This document shows positions 10,176 to 22,200 of a stretch of DNA of 64,000 nt, piece by piece. The number at the start of each line of letters is the position of its first letter. Within the stretch, counting starts at the first letter, position 1. The position numbers and the translations under genes were made by a program. Under the pieces are notes generated by a model that saw only the letters and a program-made list of their open reading frames with translations, had not been told where the DNA came from and did no database searches. This DNA is from Paragonimus skrjabini miyazakii. Taxonomy: Eukaryota > Platyhelminthes > Trematoda > Plagiorchiida > Troglotrematidae. The stretch spans positions 1 through 64,000 of the forward strand of contig JTDE01001502.1 of NCBI GenBank assembly GCA_014338405.1, written 5' to 3'.

Positions 10176-13100
10176 CAAATATTTGTATTGTATTTGTTTA
10201 CCTCCGCCAAATTTGGTCACGTGACCAACTACACAAATTACTTTTAATGTCCGTGGCTTTAAACTGTGAATCCTTTCTTCAAAAGGAAACTAGCATCAAA
10301 AACTCTGCATGATTTGTATGTCATTTTTGGTCGGATTATGCTTAGAAAACTTCAACTGTAAAATATCAAACCAATGATTCCATAACCCTTCTGTGATTCT
10401 TCTTAGTGTGGTAGTACTGCAACATCCGCATTGCACCTTTTCTTTACCCCAAACGTTTTCAGTCAAATAAAATTATGATGTCAACCAGTTTTGAGTTTTT
10501 TTCTGAAGACAGTGAGCTCGTATTTTCCTTCATTTTACTCTTATAAATTCGTGTTAAAAAGATATATTACTGCGACTAACTAAAAAGGAAATGATCAAAT
10601 TAATCTCTTTTCAAATGAACAAATAAGAACAATAGTTTAGGGCGTCAGCAGTTTTTATCTTTTATCCTTTCGGTTTTATTTTGACCGTTATTCTACACAA
10701 AATATAAAAACGGTCATTAACATATGCTCCAAAAATTACTTTGAAAAGTCTGTCACCGACGCAGTTTGACCACGTTTAAATTTATACACATACTTTCTTG
10801 TGACTCTGCTACATCACACAAATTTACAGTTCACTGACAGGTTTTGAAAGTGCATGGGAAACTATGCTGAATTTTAGTAGGTTTGTTTATATGAATTACG
10901 TAAGGAAATCTTGCTGCACATATCAATCTTCCTTCCTATAATCTTCACAAAACCACATTTAATTCAGATCGAAAAATAAGATAAACACCGGAGAATTATC
11001 CACAAAATTTCGAGCTGAAGAGTGTAGGAAACAGAGCAAACTGTGAAATGATAAGCAGCGGCAAAGACTTCCAGAACAGACATATGAAGAAAGCAACATG
11101 TAGGAAAATCTGGTCATATTTATCCAGTTATCAGACAGTTTTTGTTTATTTCAAGAATAAACAAATTTGACGTTGAGCAAACATTAGTCCAGGGTCTAAC
11201 CTGCGTACACTATTTATTTCGGGGGTTGTGTATCGAATTAGACCGATCCTATTTTCCAGGTGCATTTAAACTGGCCTCAATCAGAGTTCTCTAAAGCAAA
11301 AGTACACACAGAACAACTTACACGAAAACAGCTAGATTTTAGCCAACTTTAAAGAAAGCTTTATTGATTTAAAGCGCGGATAAACTACTACTTGAAACTC
11401 GAAATTGCTGAGTTACTACTGGGCTCATCCGAAGAAGGAAATAAGGGCCAAGACTCACTAACAATTAACACACGTCTCACATCCAGAAACTGTAATGACT
11501 AGTGGTCTACTGAGATAGATTCCGGCAAGAATTACGCTCTCAGCCATCCGATGCTACATTTTTCTTAGAGTGTGGAATCTGCATGTACAGTTAGCCAACC
11601 TTGGTGATCCCAGGGAGTTCTTTTGATTGTTTACGATTAAGTATACTCATGTAAACAGCTTAATGACAGTGCTCGATACGTGAACCGAAAATGATAAAAA
11701 TCGGTCAAGCGAAAATATTTGGCCGAATTTTTGTAAAGCTAGGTATTAGTAACACCGGATTCGGAATCCAATCCTCGAAGAAAATATAGACTGTCATCAA
11801 ACTGGCGTATAGTAGCCCCTCTCAATGGCGATCCCCATAAGATCATCGTCTAACGTCCGTGTTTGTGGTATTGCAATCAGTGTTGATAAACTGGTGTATG
11901 TTTTAAATTTTATCCCTAATTCTTTACTAAAGTATAACACTGTTTTGATTCCTTGGAAAATGAAAATGTTTGGTTTGTCGGAAAGAGAAAACCAATTTTT
12001 AAAACGTGGCAATATCTAATGTCTGTTGTTAACATCCCCCTGTATCTACATTCCGCTTACCACATTATGCCAGAACTAGAGACATGTAATCTATGAAGTG
12101 CTCATTGTAGACAGCACCGATTCTGCAAACCAGACATGGCGAAAATTGTCAATAAAATTCTCTACCTGTTTGACTTTATATAACTAATTTTAAAAGGCTG
12201 GGAAAAAGTGCTTGATAACACCTAATTTCGTATACTTACAAAGTGGGTGTGAAATTGTTTGTTGTTCTTTTGTAAGATTTTGGAAAGTCCGACAACGAAT
12301 TTATGCACGAGATTACCATCAGTGCGTACAGTCTTGCAGACTGGCTACTTCTGTGTCATTTATTCTACAAATGAACTTATCGACACCCACAATTCTTTTG
12401 ACTGCGAAACATCAAACATGTCTCCCCTAATGTGTAACAAACAGATACATGCCATCTTGATGAATGTATTCGTTCTCTTACAGTTAACTTACTGTATCTG
12501 TTAGAAAAAGTACCGCTGAACACTGCGGGCTTCAGAAGTAACAATTGCGGAGAATACACCGAGAAAAGAATCTCTAAGTTTGACGTAAGACAGCCATCCG
12601 AACTGAGATAAACTCTTTTTCGTCGTTAAAGTAAATTACTTTTTTATCTATTCTGAGTGCCACTGATTTTATACATCGTTTAGTTGGCTTGTCACACTGT
12701 TTGAAAAAAATCAGATCCATGAAATGAAATGGTCAATTAAAAATGAGTGATCTATATTATTGCCTTGGATTGGTTAACCTTTCACAGGCTACTTTGAAGA
12801 CATCATACATTCGCGACCACTTTTCAGAGAGTTCCCTCTTCTTCCGTAACACTCTCACATTAGGCAGCTACATGTTAGCTCACCAGCCAAGTGTCAGTTC
12901 TGATCAAGCCATTAACTTTTCTGAAATCACTAGACTAGGAATCATGCTCCTGGAAAGCTCTGTTAATTCATAATGAATTTAGTCACAGCGCTACGCTTAT
13001 CTCGAAAAAGATGAAGCCAACAGCATTCCAATGCACATTTGTTTGTAGTTTCATATAATATGACTCAATAAGTGTCGCAAACGAGCAGTTTTCTTACCTA

Positions 13101-15117
13101 AGTTTATAGACCTGCAAACGTAGTTCATAAGAGAGAATATGCTAGCAGTAATGCGGTACCGTGATTGATGGAAATCCAGAAAAAAGCTTTGAGGATTGGC
13201 CACACATTTGTATTTACATGGTCTATAGAGTTTTATTCTTTACACACTAATCTACTATAAATTATTTACAGTTTACGATACCATGTAAAAACCACTGGGA
13301 CTAAATTGAATTTCTGCATGCCACTTGAAACTTGTGAACAGTTATTTGTCAGACTGCTGTTAAAATACAGCGAACAAAATTAATCATGATTATACACAAG
13401 ATAGCAGTGTGCCACCTCTCATCTTGTTTATGGACTTTCCTGAACACATCCAATAATTAATGAGCGCAATGAAGCACACCTTAACACTACCCGGGTATAT
13501 ATCTCTGTTCTCCGTTGGCGATTGCGTTGAGCTTCTCCATAGTAAGGTTTCACATTATTTATTGAAGTGAGATCATGTTCTGTTATACATCAGGCCAGAA
13601 AGAGAACGAAGTTCGCGAGGTGAAGTTTTTCACTGAGGCTAAAAACAAATCAACACAAATCTAACGACCATGTCCACAACTTACGTAACAAGTCAAAATA
13701 ATATGTAATCGATGTAGTATGGTATGCTTCCATTTGAAAGTTTACTATCCGTCTTGTTTCACAGTTCACACCTACTCGTCTGGGCTTCTGATTCTTAAGG
13801 GTCTCATAGATCGTCAAGGGTGAACACAAAGGTCTTGTATGATTGTACGTCACCCTCCAGATTAAAATAAATTACCTACCCAGACAAATATGATAAAGAC
13901 AAGACAAGTTGTTCAGGTACTCACAGTGGTTCAACCATCAATTAAACGGATAGACATACATTGTCAGGTTAACCCGAGTTGGTGATCACCATTTTGGCTG
14001 TGTGATGAAAATGAGCCGTACTGGGCACTCTGTCAATAGGTCCATTGTGTTGTACACCGCAGTAACAACCTCCCAGCTTGGAATGATGCCGTAGTTACAA
14101 TCATGAGTTAAAAGGAACGTAACGGCGAATTTCACACAAGTTTAATCAAGGCACACTGCTATTAGTACTCTATTCTGGAGGGTTTCTCTTAATTTGGTTC
14201 CTTCGAATTAAGACAATCCACTTGAATAGTGTATTCTGCTCAACAAGTTAGGGAGGATTCCAATCTTAGGGACCATATTATACTACAGCTATCATTTTCC
14301 AGCAAAGGACGTAACAAGAAGCCAGTGAAAGATGTTACGTTCTGAAAATCAAATTCAATACAGAAGAAATTACGTACGGACTAACCGATTTGCAATCGGA
14401 TCGGATAACACATCATACTTACGCTGATTGAGTGCATTCAGAGGTACGTCACGAATGAAAGCTTTAAGACCATAATCTTTGGCAGATTCTGTAGATATCA
14501 TAAACACAAGAACGGCGATTTTTTTTACTCGCAAGCCACCACAGTAGAAAGTTAAATGACACTCATTTATTCTCGAATAATTGCTAAACGGCTTTGTAAA
14601 AATACGTACAACAAATCTATCCTAGCTTTAGGTCCATCACAAGATAGCTTCCGTTTTGCCTCCCATTCTCATGCATCATTCTTGCACGCTTCTCTCAAAG
14701 GAACAGATAAGGAATGGATTCTGATGAGGTTGTTCTAGTTTCATGGCGTCTCTAAACTTATCATGTATTTTTCGACCCTGGTATCTTGGTGTATATACTT
14801 GTCAGACGAGTTTAATCCAGAACTATCCGATCAAAGTTCCGTCTGGTCTACAATTTACCGGTCAAGCACACGTTTTCCACAAAATTGGTTTTGTATTCTG
14901 ACGACGTGGAACAAACGCATTAGAGCGCTATTTATGTAAAAGTTTTACGTTCACCGAACAAGTGACTTGGTAAGTAACAATAGAAGTGAATTTTCAGTGC
15001 TGAAGTTAAAGGAGCATCATATTCAACCTAAATAACATCCAAACTATTTGAGTCTGTCGTTAAAAATGCGTCATAAACCGTCAGTGATCGTCAGTTGTTT
15101 GTCTTCTTGCCGAAGAA
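10176..15117. other. No gene recognised
   Basis: About 4.9 kb of AT-rich sequence without a supported gene. Open frames reach 81 codons (12259-12504, +) and show no recognisable family. I see no SINE, LINE or tandem repeat in it that I can support. Confidence 0.5.
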
Positions 15118-15127
15118 CACAGTCATT
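15118..15127 (+). repeat. Target-site duplication, left copy (SINE S6)
   Basis: CACAGTCATT here and at 15237-15246, immediately flanking a truncated SINE. Three of the ten bases (CAC) can also be read as SINE sequence on the right side, so the duplication is 7 to 10 bp. Confidence 0.75.
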
Positions 15128-15236
15128 GATGAGTAGTAGGGGATTTTGATTTTCATATAGATTGAACATCACCCACAATTGATCGCAGCTGTCGCATTCC
15201 CATAGACTTTCCAGTCGGCCCTCTTTCGAAAAGAAG
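15128..15236 (-). mobile_element. 5'-truncated hammerhead SINE (S6) starting near the ribozyme cleavage site
   Basis: Minus-oriented copy of the SINE 3' part: the tail (GATGAGTAGTAGGGG at 15128) through the body (GTCGCATTCCCATAGACTTT) to CGAAAAGAAGCAC at 15227-15239. On the sense strand it begins GTGCTTCTTTTCG. The full SINE reads GAGTC, then TAGTGCTTC, with hammerhead cleavage expected after that C. This copy therefore starts about 2 nt downstream of the predicted cleavage site. Flanking duplications show that this is a true insertion end and not later decay. Confidence 0.82.
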
Positions 15237-15246
15237 CACAGTCATT
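15237..15246 (+). repeat. Target-site duplication, right copy (SINE S6)
   Basis: Second copy of CACAGTCATT (see 15118-15127). It directly abuts the 5' (sense) end of the truncated SINE. Confidence 0.75.
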
Positions 15247-15360
15247 CTCAAAGTCCTTACGCGTTCAAGTGGGCAGATAGAATTTCATATGGCAGATAGA
15301 CTTGACCTACTATCGCTGAATTCTCCACTATTGTATCACCGATCACAAAGAACGATATTG

Positions 15361-16690
15361 AAGAATTGACATCGCTTTTTTTAGCCAGCAGTGGTACTTT
15401 TGGACCTAAAAGCTGCTTTCGATTCGGTTGCCCCGGACTCTCTCTATGGAGCTGTCTCCGTCATGGAGGAGTCTCGATGAAATTTGCCGGTTTACTGAAA
15501 TTGTTGTACGCGAATTATACGTGCAGAAGCCTCATTATGATCAACTACTTCGGCCGTTTTTCACTTCAAGTGACGTTTTGAAGAAGTGCTTGATTTCTCT
15601 GTTCCTTTCGGATTATATGGTAGAGGATAAACTGGAATAATTACTGGGATTACTTCTGACAGGTAGAAAACTGGCTGATAGCAAGTGCACGGATGACATG
15701 GCTTTACACAGTTCTTTCAAAGCGAACATGCAAATTATGCTTAACGGATTAAATCATACAGTTGGTGTATGTTCTGAGATCTGCACCTTCAAAATATTGA
15801 GAACTGTTACAAGAGTGTGATAACATTGACTCTGTCCCTGCTTTTTCTCGGCAGGCTATCTGCGTCTGTCAAACATTTCACCTACCTGAGTAATGTCAGA
15901 CAACCATCTTGTGATTCTGCTGAGAAGTCCACGGGAATAAAGAAAGCACGTAATGCACTTGCCAACCTCCATCACTTTTGGTCTCACAAGCGCATTTATT
16001 TTTAGATTAAAGAAGGCATTTACAAATCGCGTTCAATCTTGCTTTACAGATCCAAAACCTCACCCTTTCTTGCGAAGGATGCATCTAGACCCTCGTTAGT
16101 CGATTACCGATGTCCCTGCCAGTGCGACTGTATCGAATGGGCTGACCGTTTGTGAAAGGTGATAGTCAGTTGGTGAGTGTTTAGGAAATGAGCAGATTGG
16201 CGACCGACAACCCAGGTAGTGGAAATGCTCAGTATTTTCTGGTTGAGTCTTGTCTGCGGAGTGTTTGTAACATCACGCATTTTTTAGTGCGGCTGTTGAT
16301 GGTTGGAAAAACCGCCAGACGGTCAGACGATGACATTGCTGCTGGCTACAAGAGCCATGGCTATCCAGATGAGCGTAGTTGGTAGATGTAGTTTATCTTG
16401 TTGAGAAAGTTTAAACTGTCCATATTGCTAACTGGACAAACCTTTTGACATACTTGGTTTCTCGTCGTTAACGGTGACCTTGTATACAGGACGTTGTTGA
16501 CTTTTGTTTTTCAAGATTCCTCATTGTTTTTTCTGCTTCAACTTTAACTTTCCTTATCTTCTTCTTCTAGATGTGCTTATATATTACTGTATTACTCTAT
16601 ATATCACTTTCAAGGCTAACGGCAGCCAGAGCCATGATACCTAGGCTCGAATCAGAAAATGATGACGATAATGTTGAAGATAGTGGCAAA
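15361..16690 (+). mobile_element. RTE-type LINE fragment (copy C), decayed
   Basis: Plus-strand frames show the RT palm in order: VVLLDLKAAFDSV (15391-15429), FAGLLKLLYANYT (about 15480-15525), FTSSDV, then CLISLFLSDYMVEDKLE (about 15590-15640). LADSKCTDDMAL follows, where the catalytic YADD has become CTDD (15686-15697), and then VKHFTYLSNV (about 15868). Post-RT pieces follow to about 16380. The 3' UTR is pyrimidine-rich (about 16500-16570). The end, GCTAACGGCAGCC...AATGATGACGATAATG (16614-16675), matches copy A. Many stops and frame shifts make it a dead copy. The 5' edge is where similarity begins and may be earlier. No endonuclease is visible. Confidence 0.83.
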
Positions 16691-18940
16691 GAGTGCATAA
16701 GGTGGTGACTATGGAGTCGCCAAACAATATCGTCTGCCTTGACTCTTAAAATATTTTTTGAATTCAACGTTAATCAAATGATCTCGTTCTTCCGGTCTAC
16801 AATCATTGAATGTCGCCATTCTTTCGCGCCATTTGCATGTGGAAGTGATCACCTTAAAATACTAATAACAAAATTTTTGATTGATGAAATCATCTTCTTA
16901 CCCTACGTTTTTTCATGCGCCCCCTTATACCTACCAAGCGATGCATCTTCCGGGACAGGAAATTAGCAATGACCCACTCTCGCTGCTATCGAAATGACCT
17001 TCCATCTCTCACCGATGTATTGATCTGTTCATGCGGCGTGCGCAACCGAAAGTTTGTAAATCCCGTGGCTGACCTACCGAAACTGAATTGCCTAAGGTTT
17101 TTCTTCCTAATTGAGTTATGTTTAGTGTGTTGTGAAGCTGAAAGTCGTGCACATCCACATTGTTGGCTTCATTCTCAATATCTTTAACAACCAGCTAGGT
17201 ATAAACGGATGTTGTGTAATTTCTACCACAATGGCATGTCATAAACTCAGTCAGTTACATATGGTAAGTGACAATATGTGACGTACGTTATGGAAGTGTT
17301 TGGAAATATTCAGTAAACTTGCAGTTTTGTCGAGTTCTTACGGTCTAATGGACAGCAATCGTGATAGCCATATGAGACCAAAATAAATGTTAGTCGAGAT
17401 CCGAAGCTGTTTTTGACATTTCTATGACCGACCTTTCTGTGCACAAAAGACATTAGCAATGTTTCAGGTCTAACCATTCACCTAGTATCCATATCATATC
17501 AAATGTATTGACCGAACGAGAATCTGCGCATAAAATGTTATCACCACTGTTTCTTCATGATAGTATGAATCACGGTGAAATCCAACAACAGATAACCTAT
17601 TCACAATTGGATGTTCAACAGTGTCCTGGGATTGAAGGTTTGTTGGTCCGTCAAACAATTGAAATGATTATGGATTAGAAGAAGCAAAATCGTCTGCATT
17701 AATTTGATGGCAAATTAACTGGGATCTGAGATCGATCAAAATCATTGTTTTTATTCTGGAGAAAGATTTCCCCTACCCATCCATCCGAAGGATAAAATCT
17801 CTCTCTTCATCAACTGGTCGTGAAAAACCGAAGCGAATAGTAGGTGCGAAACAGATGTATCTAAGAATAAATTTTAGGCAGGTTTTATTATACTCAGTTA
17901 GTTTTGTGAAACACATCGTTTCTAGTTCACCAGGTAAAAAACGCTAAACGTTTGGTTCTATTAATTTGCATACCTTAATTCCGACTGTATTGGGTAGAAC
18001 CCATTATGTATGCTAATTTCTGTTATGAAACGTTTATATAATTAAGACGATTTTGGACGTTAACGTCATGATTGAGTCGGAGTTTCATTTTAACTCCCTT
18101 TGTCACATGATATTTTTGTTCTGTCTAGCCATCACATTTGGCGTAAGTATTCATCTCTGAATTGCGTTTCAGTCGCTTGCTATTGAATCACATGTTTACG
18201 GCAACATGAAACTCAGGGTAACAAGAATACACACATTTAAACGAAAAGTAATTATGTATGAAATTTAACTAAACTTGATAAGCGAAGTTTTTGATGTTCA
18301 ATCTTACAGAAACATGTGACAATACAATTTAACTAGTGTGATCTAACTCTAAGGAGTTGGCGGCGGAAGTGAAGTAACAACGTCCATCTACCATTCATAA
18401 GTTGTTGGGTTCCAGCTCAGTTGTCCCAACTGTTACTGATTGGGGTTGCACAGTCTGGAACTGTCATTCAGCACTGTTTTTCACATTGTTGCAAACATGG
18501 GAAGATGTAACAACTGAAGAGCTGACAGGTGAAAAGAGTTGACACCATTTCAAGCCAACATATAAATCGAAGCCAAGCTTGGTTCATTGCAAGGTTTGCT
18601 TTCACTTCGTACATTTTTAGGTCTCATGCTATAATAAAGTAATTTGATTCACGATTCAGTAGTCTGCTTTACATAACAGCATTCAAAAGTTCATCAGCTT
18701 GTTTGTGAAACATTGTATTTAAGGTGGTGTTTTAAATAAGTAGCGTCCAATGAAAATGAGATCATGATGCTAAAATGTTTTGCTATAAGTCTCGCTTATT
18801 TCGTTGGTCGAATTCTAATGGCTATTCTTAAGAGTTGCACATATATTTCTTCCATATCAAAGTGAATCTGTTATTTGTAATTGGTCTGCAAACAGACAAG
18901 CATTCGTTACTGATACGGAAGGGCTCGACATAAACTTAAT
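16691..18940. other. No gene recognised
   Basis: No supported gene or repeat. Open frames up to 90 codons (16915-17187, +) have no recognisable family. Confidence 0.45.
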
Positions 18941-19275
18941 CTAGGCAGTCGGTCCCAGTTAAGGTAAGCAGCTGGTTTCACTTCTATCGACCTCCTGAGC
19001 ACGCCTTGGCCCAGATGTACAGAACCACCACCTGCGAACGATTCGCAGAATTGGTGTTCAGATAGTTACACATCAGACTGCGAGTGAACGGCATTTTACA
19101 CATCTCTCCTGATACTCGGTCTTTGGTAGTGGATGTGGTTCAAGAACACACGGTACAAATCGGCTCGCAGTTGCTGCCGTTCACCTCGCTGAATGATATT
19201 TGGAAATACAAGTTGTATACCACCCGGTTACTAAGTCTGCGATTAATCGTGTGAGCGAACCACAATTTTGATGAA
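18941..19275. other. GC-richer island without an identified gene
   Basis: This stretch is clearly richer in G, C and CpG than its surroundings. In one plus frame it gives a run of plausible but stop-broken protein (RTIRRIGVQIVTHQ, SGCGSRTHGTNRLAVAAVHL). The minus frame also reads open for some length. It may be a decayed transposable element or the relic of an exon. I do not recognise the family. Confidence 0.3.
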
Positions 19276-22200
19276 AGCCACCAAGGGTGGCAAAAACGGA
19301 AAATTAAAGGGAATGTTAGCGAACTGTGCTATTTGTTCAAATTATCGATGTCAAGTTTGGGAAATTTCTAATGAGCAACCTTTTTGAACGGTCTAGCCAC
19401 ATAAAACTTTGCCCTCATTGAAGCTGTCAGGGGTTTGGTTTATAACAGGTTGCAAAAGTAAATGCAACACAACAATGTTCTGTCAAAAATACCCATAGTG
19501 ACACGGTTAGGCACTTGATAGTTGGATTGTTACATAGTAATGCTTTTGATATTATAAAACATGCGTTGTACATATATCAATCACAATAAAGCTATAAACA
19601 TTTCAGTAACTGTACACTATTCATAATGAAAGCACACTCCAATTTCAGAACAACTCGTAAGCAATCGATAAGTCGTTTCATTGGTAGCGTTTAATATCAA
19701 ATCCAGAAACGTCTTCATCCCAAATGAACCGGTTACAAATTAGGTGGTGTTGAAAGCAGGCTAGATGTAAACAGCCAAACGAAGCTGAAGGGGACAGAAC
19801 TCAAGTCAACTGTAATTGATAGTGGGTCAGTATTACTCTCAAATTTCTAATGACAGTAGATTGGGGACACGTGAACAGCAAGACAGAACTGAAGTCGGTA
19901 TTGTTTATCAGATAGGTCGGTCAAATTACTTCTTGAGGAAAGTGGGTATACAAATAGTAATCTGGATGTGTTACGACGGTTTCCTCATCCAGCCATCATA
20001 CGTATTCCATATTAAAATAGCCTGGTTCTGCGCTTTTGGTTTATTTTGGTTTATTTTAAAGTATCCACCCGTTTTCGTCGAAACATCAAAAAAAATGTGT
20101 ACGGAGTGTTTGCTGCAGCAAGGTCGGTGGACGTTTTTAAAACACCGCCGATGAACATGCAGTTTGGTGGTTTTTATGAGGATTGCACACAGAATTTCTG
20201 TTTGGATACTACGCTTGACCATAACACAACTAAATTTCTGGACCACTGTGTGCGCCAACGTTCTTCAAGTTTACTGAGAATGTTTCCAATCAAACGCTTA
20301 TATTCTTTTCCTACGTTCGCTATTAATAACATACGGTGTACGTCCCGGCTCTTAGATTGCAGGAATAACGTCGATTATTTGTTTTTTAACAATATACCAA
20401 ATGATAACAGTTTCATTTTCGTTATTTTACTGTGGTTGAATTGCTATAGTGGGATTCAACTCATCAGTTAGTCAGGATGATTGAGGAGGTAAATTATCAG
20501 TGAATGTTTCACAAAGGAGAACATAGCGATGAGTATTGATAGAAAATTGTGAAATACCATCTAAATTTGAAGGTTTTTATGCAGAATATTGAGTTGATGA
20601 GGTAGGAGACAAAACAGTTCACAACATATCAACCTTGTAAATTACTTCAGAATTGGTTAACAACAACGTAGATGGATAGAAGCTTTTGACGAAAGTAGTA
20701 GGCTGAGTTGTCCTGCAGCCCCCAAAAGTAGAAGGGACATTTTTTCAACTGCTTTACTGCGGCCCTGACATGAGATTATTTCCAGAAACCAGTCTGGTAT
20801 AATCTTAATTTATCAATTACCTACTTGATTCTAACTCTGTTTGCATGTACTTAACTAATGTAAATGTTATAGTATGTTTTGGAAGCAAACACAATTTTTA
20901 CTGTTGTACTGGGGCGCTTTACTTAAAGATTTCAAATCAGTTGCATACTTGGCAAAATAGTAACATGCTAATGTTAGCACTGTCTGCAAACTGAATTGTG
21001 CGCTCCCCTTAAATAACTGACAGTTCTCAGGATCATAACTTGCCAAGCACCTCTATATAATCGGTAGGTTGGTCACTTTTTAAACGTAGCGGTTTGATCT
21101 GTGCCATTTTTATGTTCAAGTTTTCTGTGTAGTTGGACATTTTGCAGCTGACTGGCCAGTAAGTCAGTACCAACAGTCGTGCTTATCCTTTATTCGATAT
21201 GACGTTGATAGACAGCCCATTTTCTAACTCTGGTCACAATATTTTATCTCGATGTTTTTGCGATTGACATGTCTGATGGTAAAACTGAGCTGTTTTAGTC
21301 GGACGGTTTAGTGCGCCAAGAATGTGTGTGGATGTGTTCCTGTCGTCAGCCAGATTATATGTTTCAACATGAAAGGCTGTCGCTGTCAAATAAGTCTCCA
21401 CTGTTTGAGAGCGTATACAGTCTTCTTCCATGTTGAAATACTTTCCTTGTTTTCTTCAACATCAGGCTAGCCAAATCAGTCGTCCTTGATGGGTGTGTAA
21501 AGAAGGTGCTGATTTAAATATCAGTCAATTCAAGTGAAGCCGCGAACAGTTGCTTCATTCTGAAGATTTCAATGTACCGCGGTTCATCAACACCTTTCTG
21601 ATTAAGTTACTCGGACACCGTTTACAAGTCTAAACCTTTCCAAGCAAGTGGATTAGTAAATTTGTTTCTTGGGAGAATCCGAACATGAATTTTAAATCGT
21701 AACCGATCGTTCAAAAAAAGGCTGCAACTGATGCCTCAATTTTTGAACTGGAAAATTCTTCTTGATAGTTAGTCTCTTTGATAATGGTTTGATAATTTCT
21801 TCCCTAAACATTTTCATGGCAGACTATAACAATTTGGCCGCTTGAGAACTATTTGCAGCTCAGCTTTAGGCCAACCTTGTCTTTGTGTCATTGCACTGCT
21901 CTTACTGTCCCTGAGTGTATCGTCATTATGTTGAAAACCTTGGACAACACTGTCACTGTTGTTAAACTGCAGCTCTCGATTTTAATCTGCACTGTGTTCA
22001 AAACTGTGTATCGATATATCTGTTGTTCTAGATTCATTAGTGATTTCCATAATGATTAGTTCCTTAGGCTGAGTTACCAACATATTTATTTACTGAGGTA
22101 GTGAATTGTACCCACGCCTTTTTTCACCTCTTTGTTTGATGTGTCCCGTCTATCTCATTAGACCTGCCACCCACAGTTCTGAATAAATAGTTCGAGCTGC

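Noticed and set aside
20046..20471. Longest open frame outside repeats, 141 codons (+)
   Set aside because: No recognisable domain. At this AT content a stop is expected about every 16 codons, and roughly one frame of this length is expected by chance in 64 kb read in six frames. Not called as a gene.
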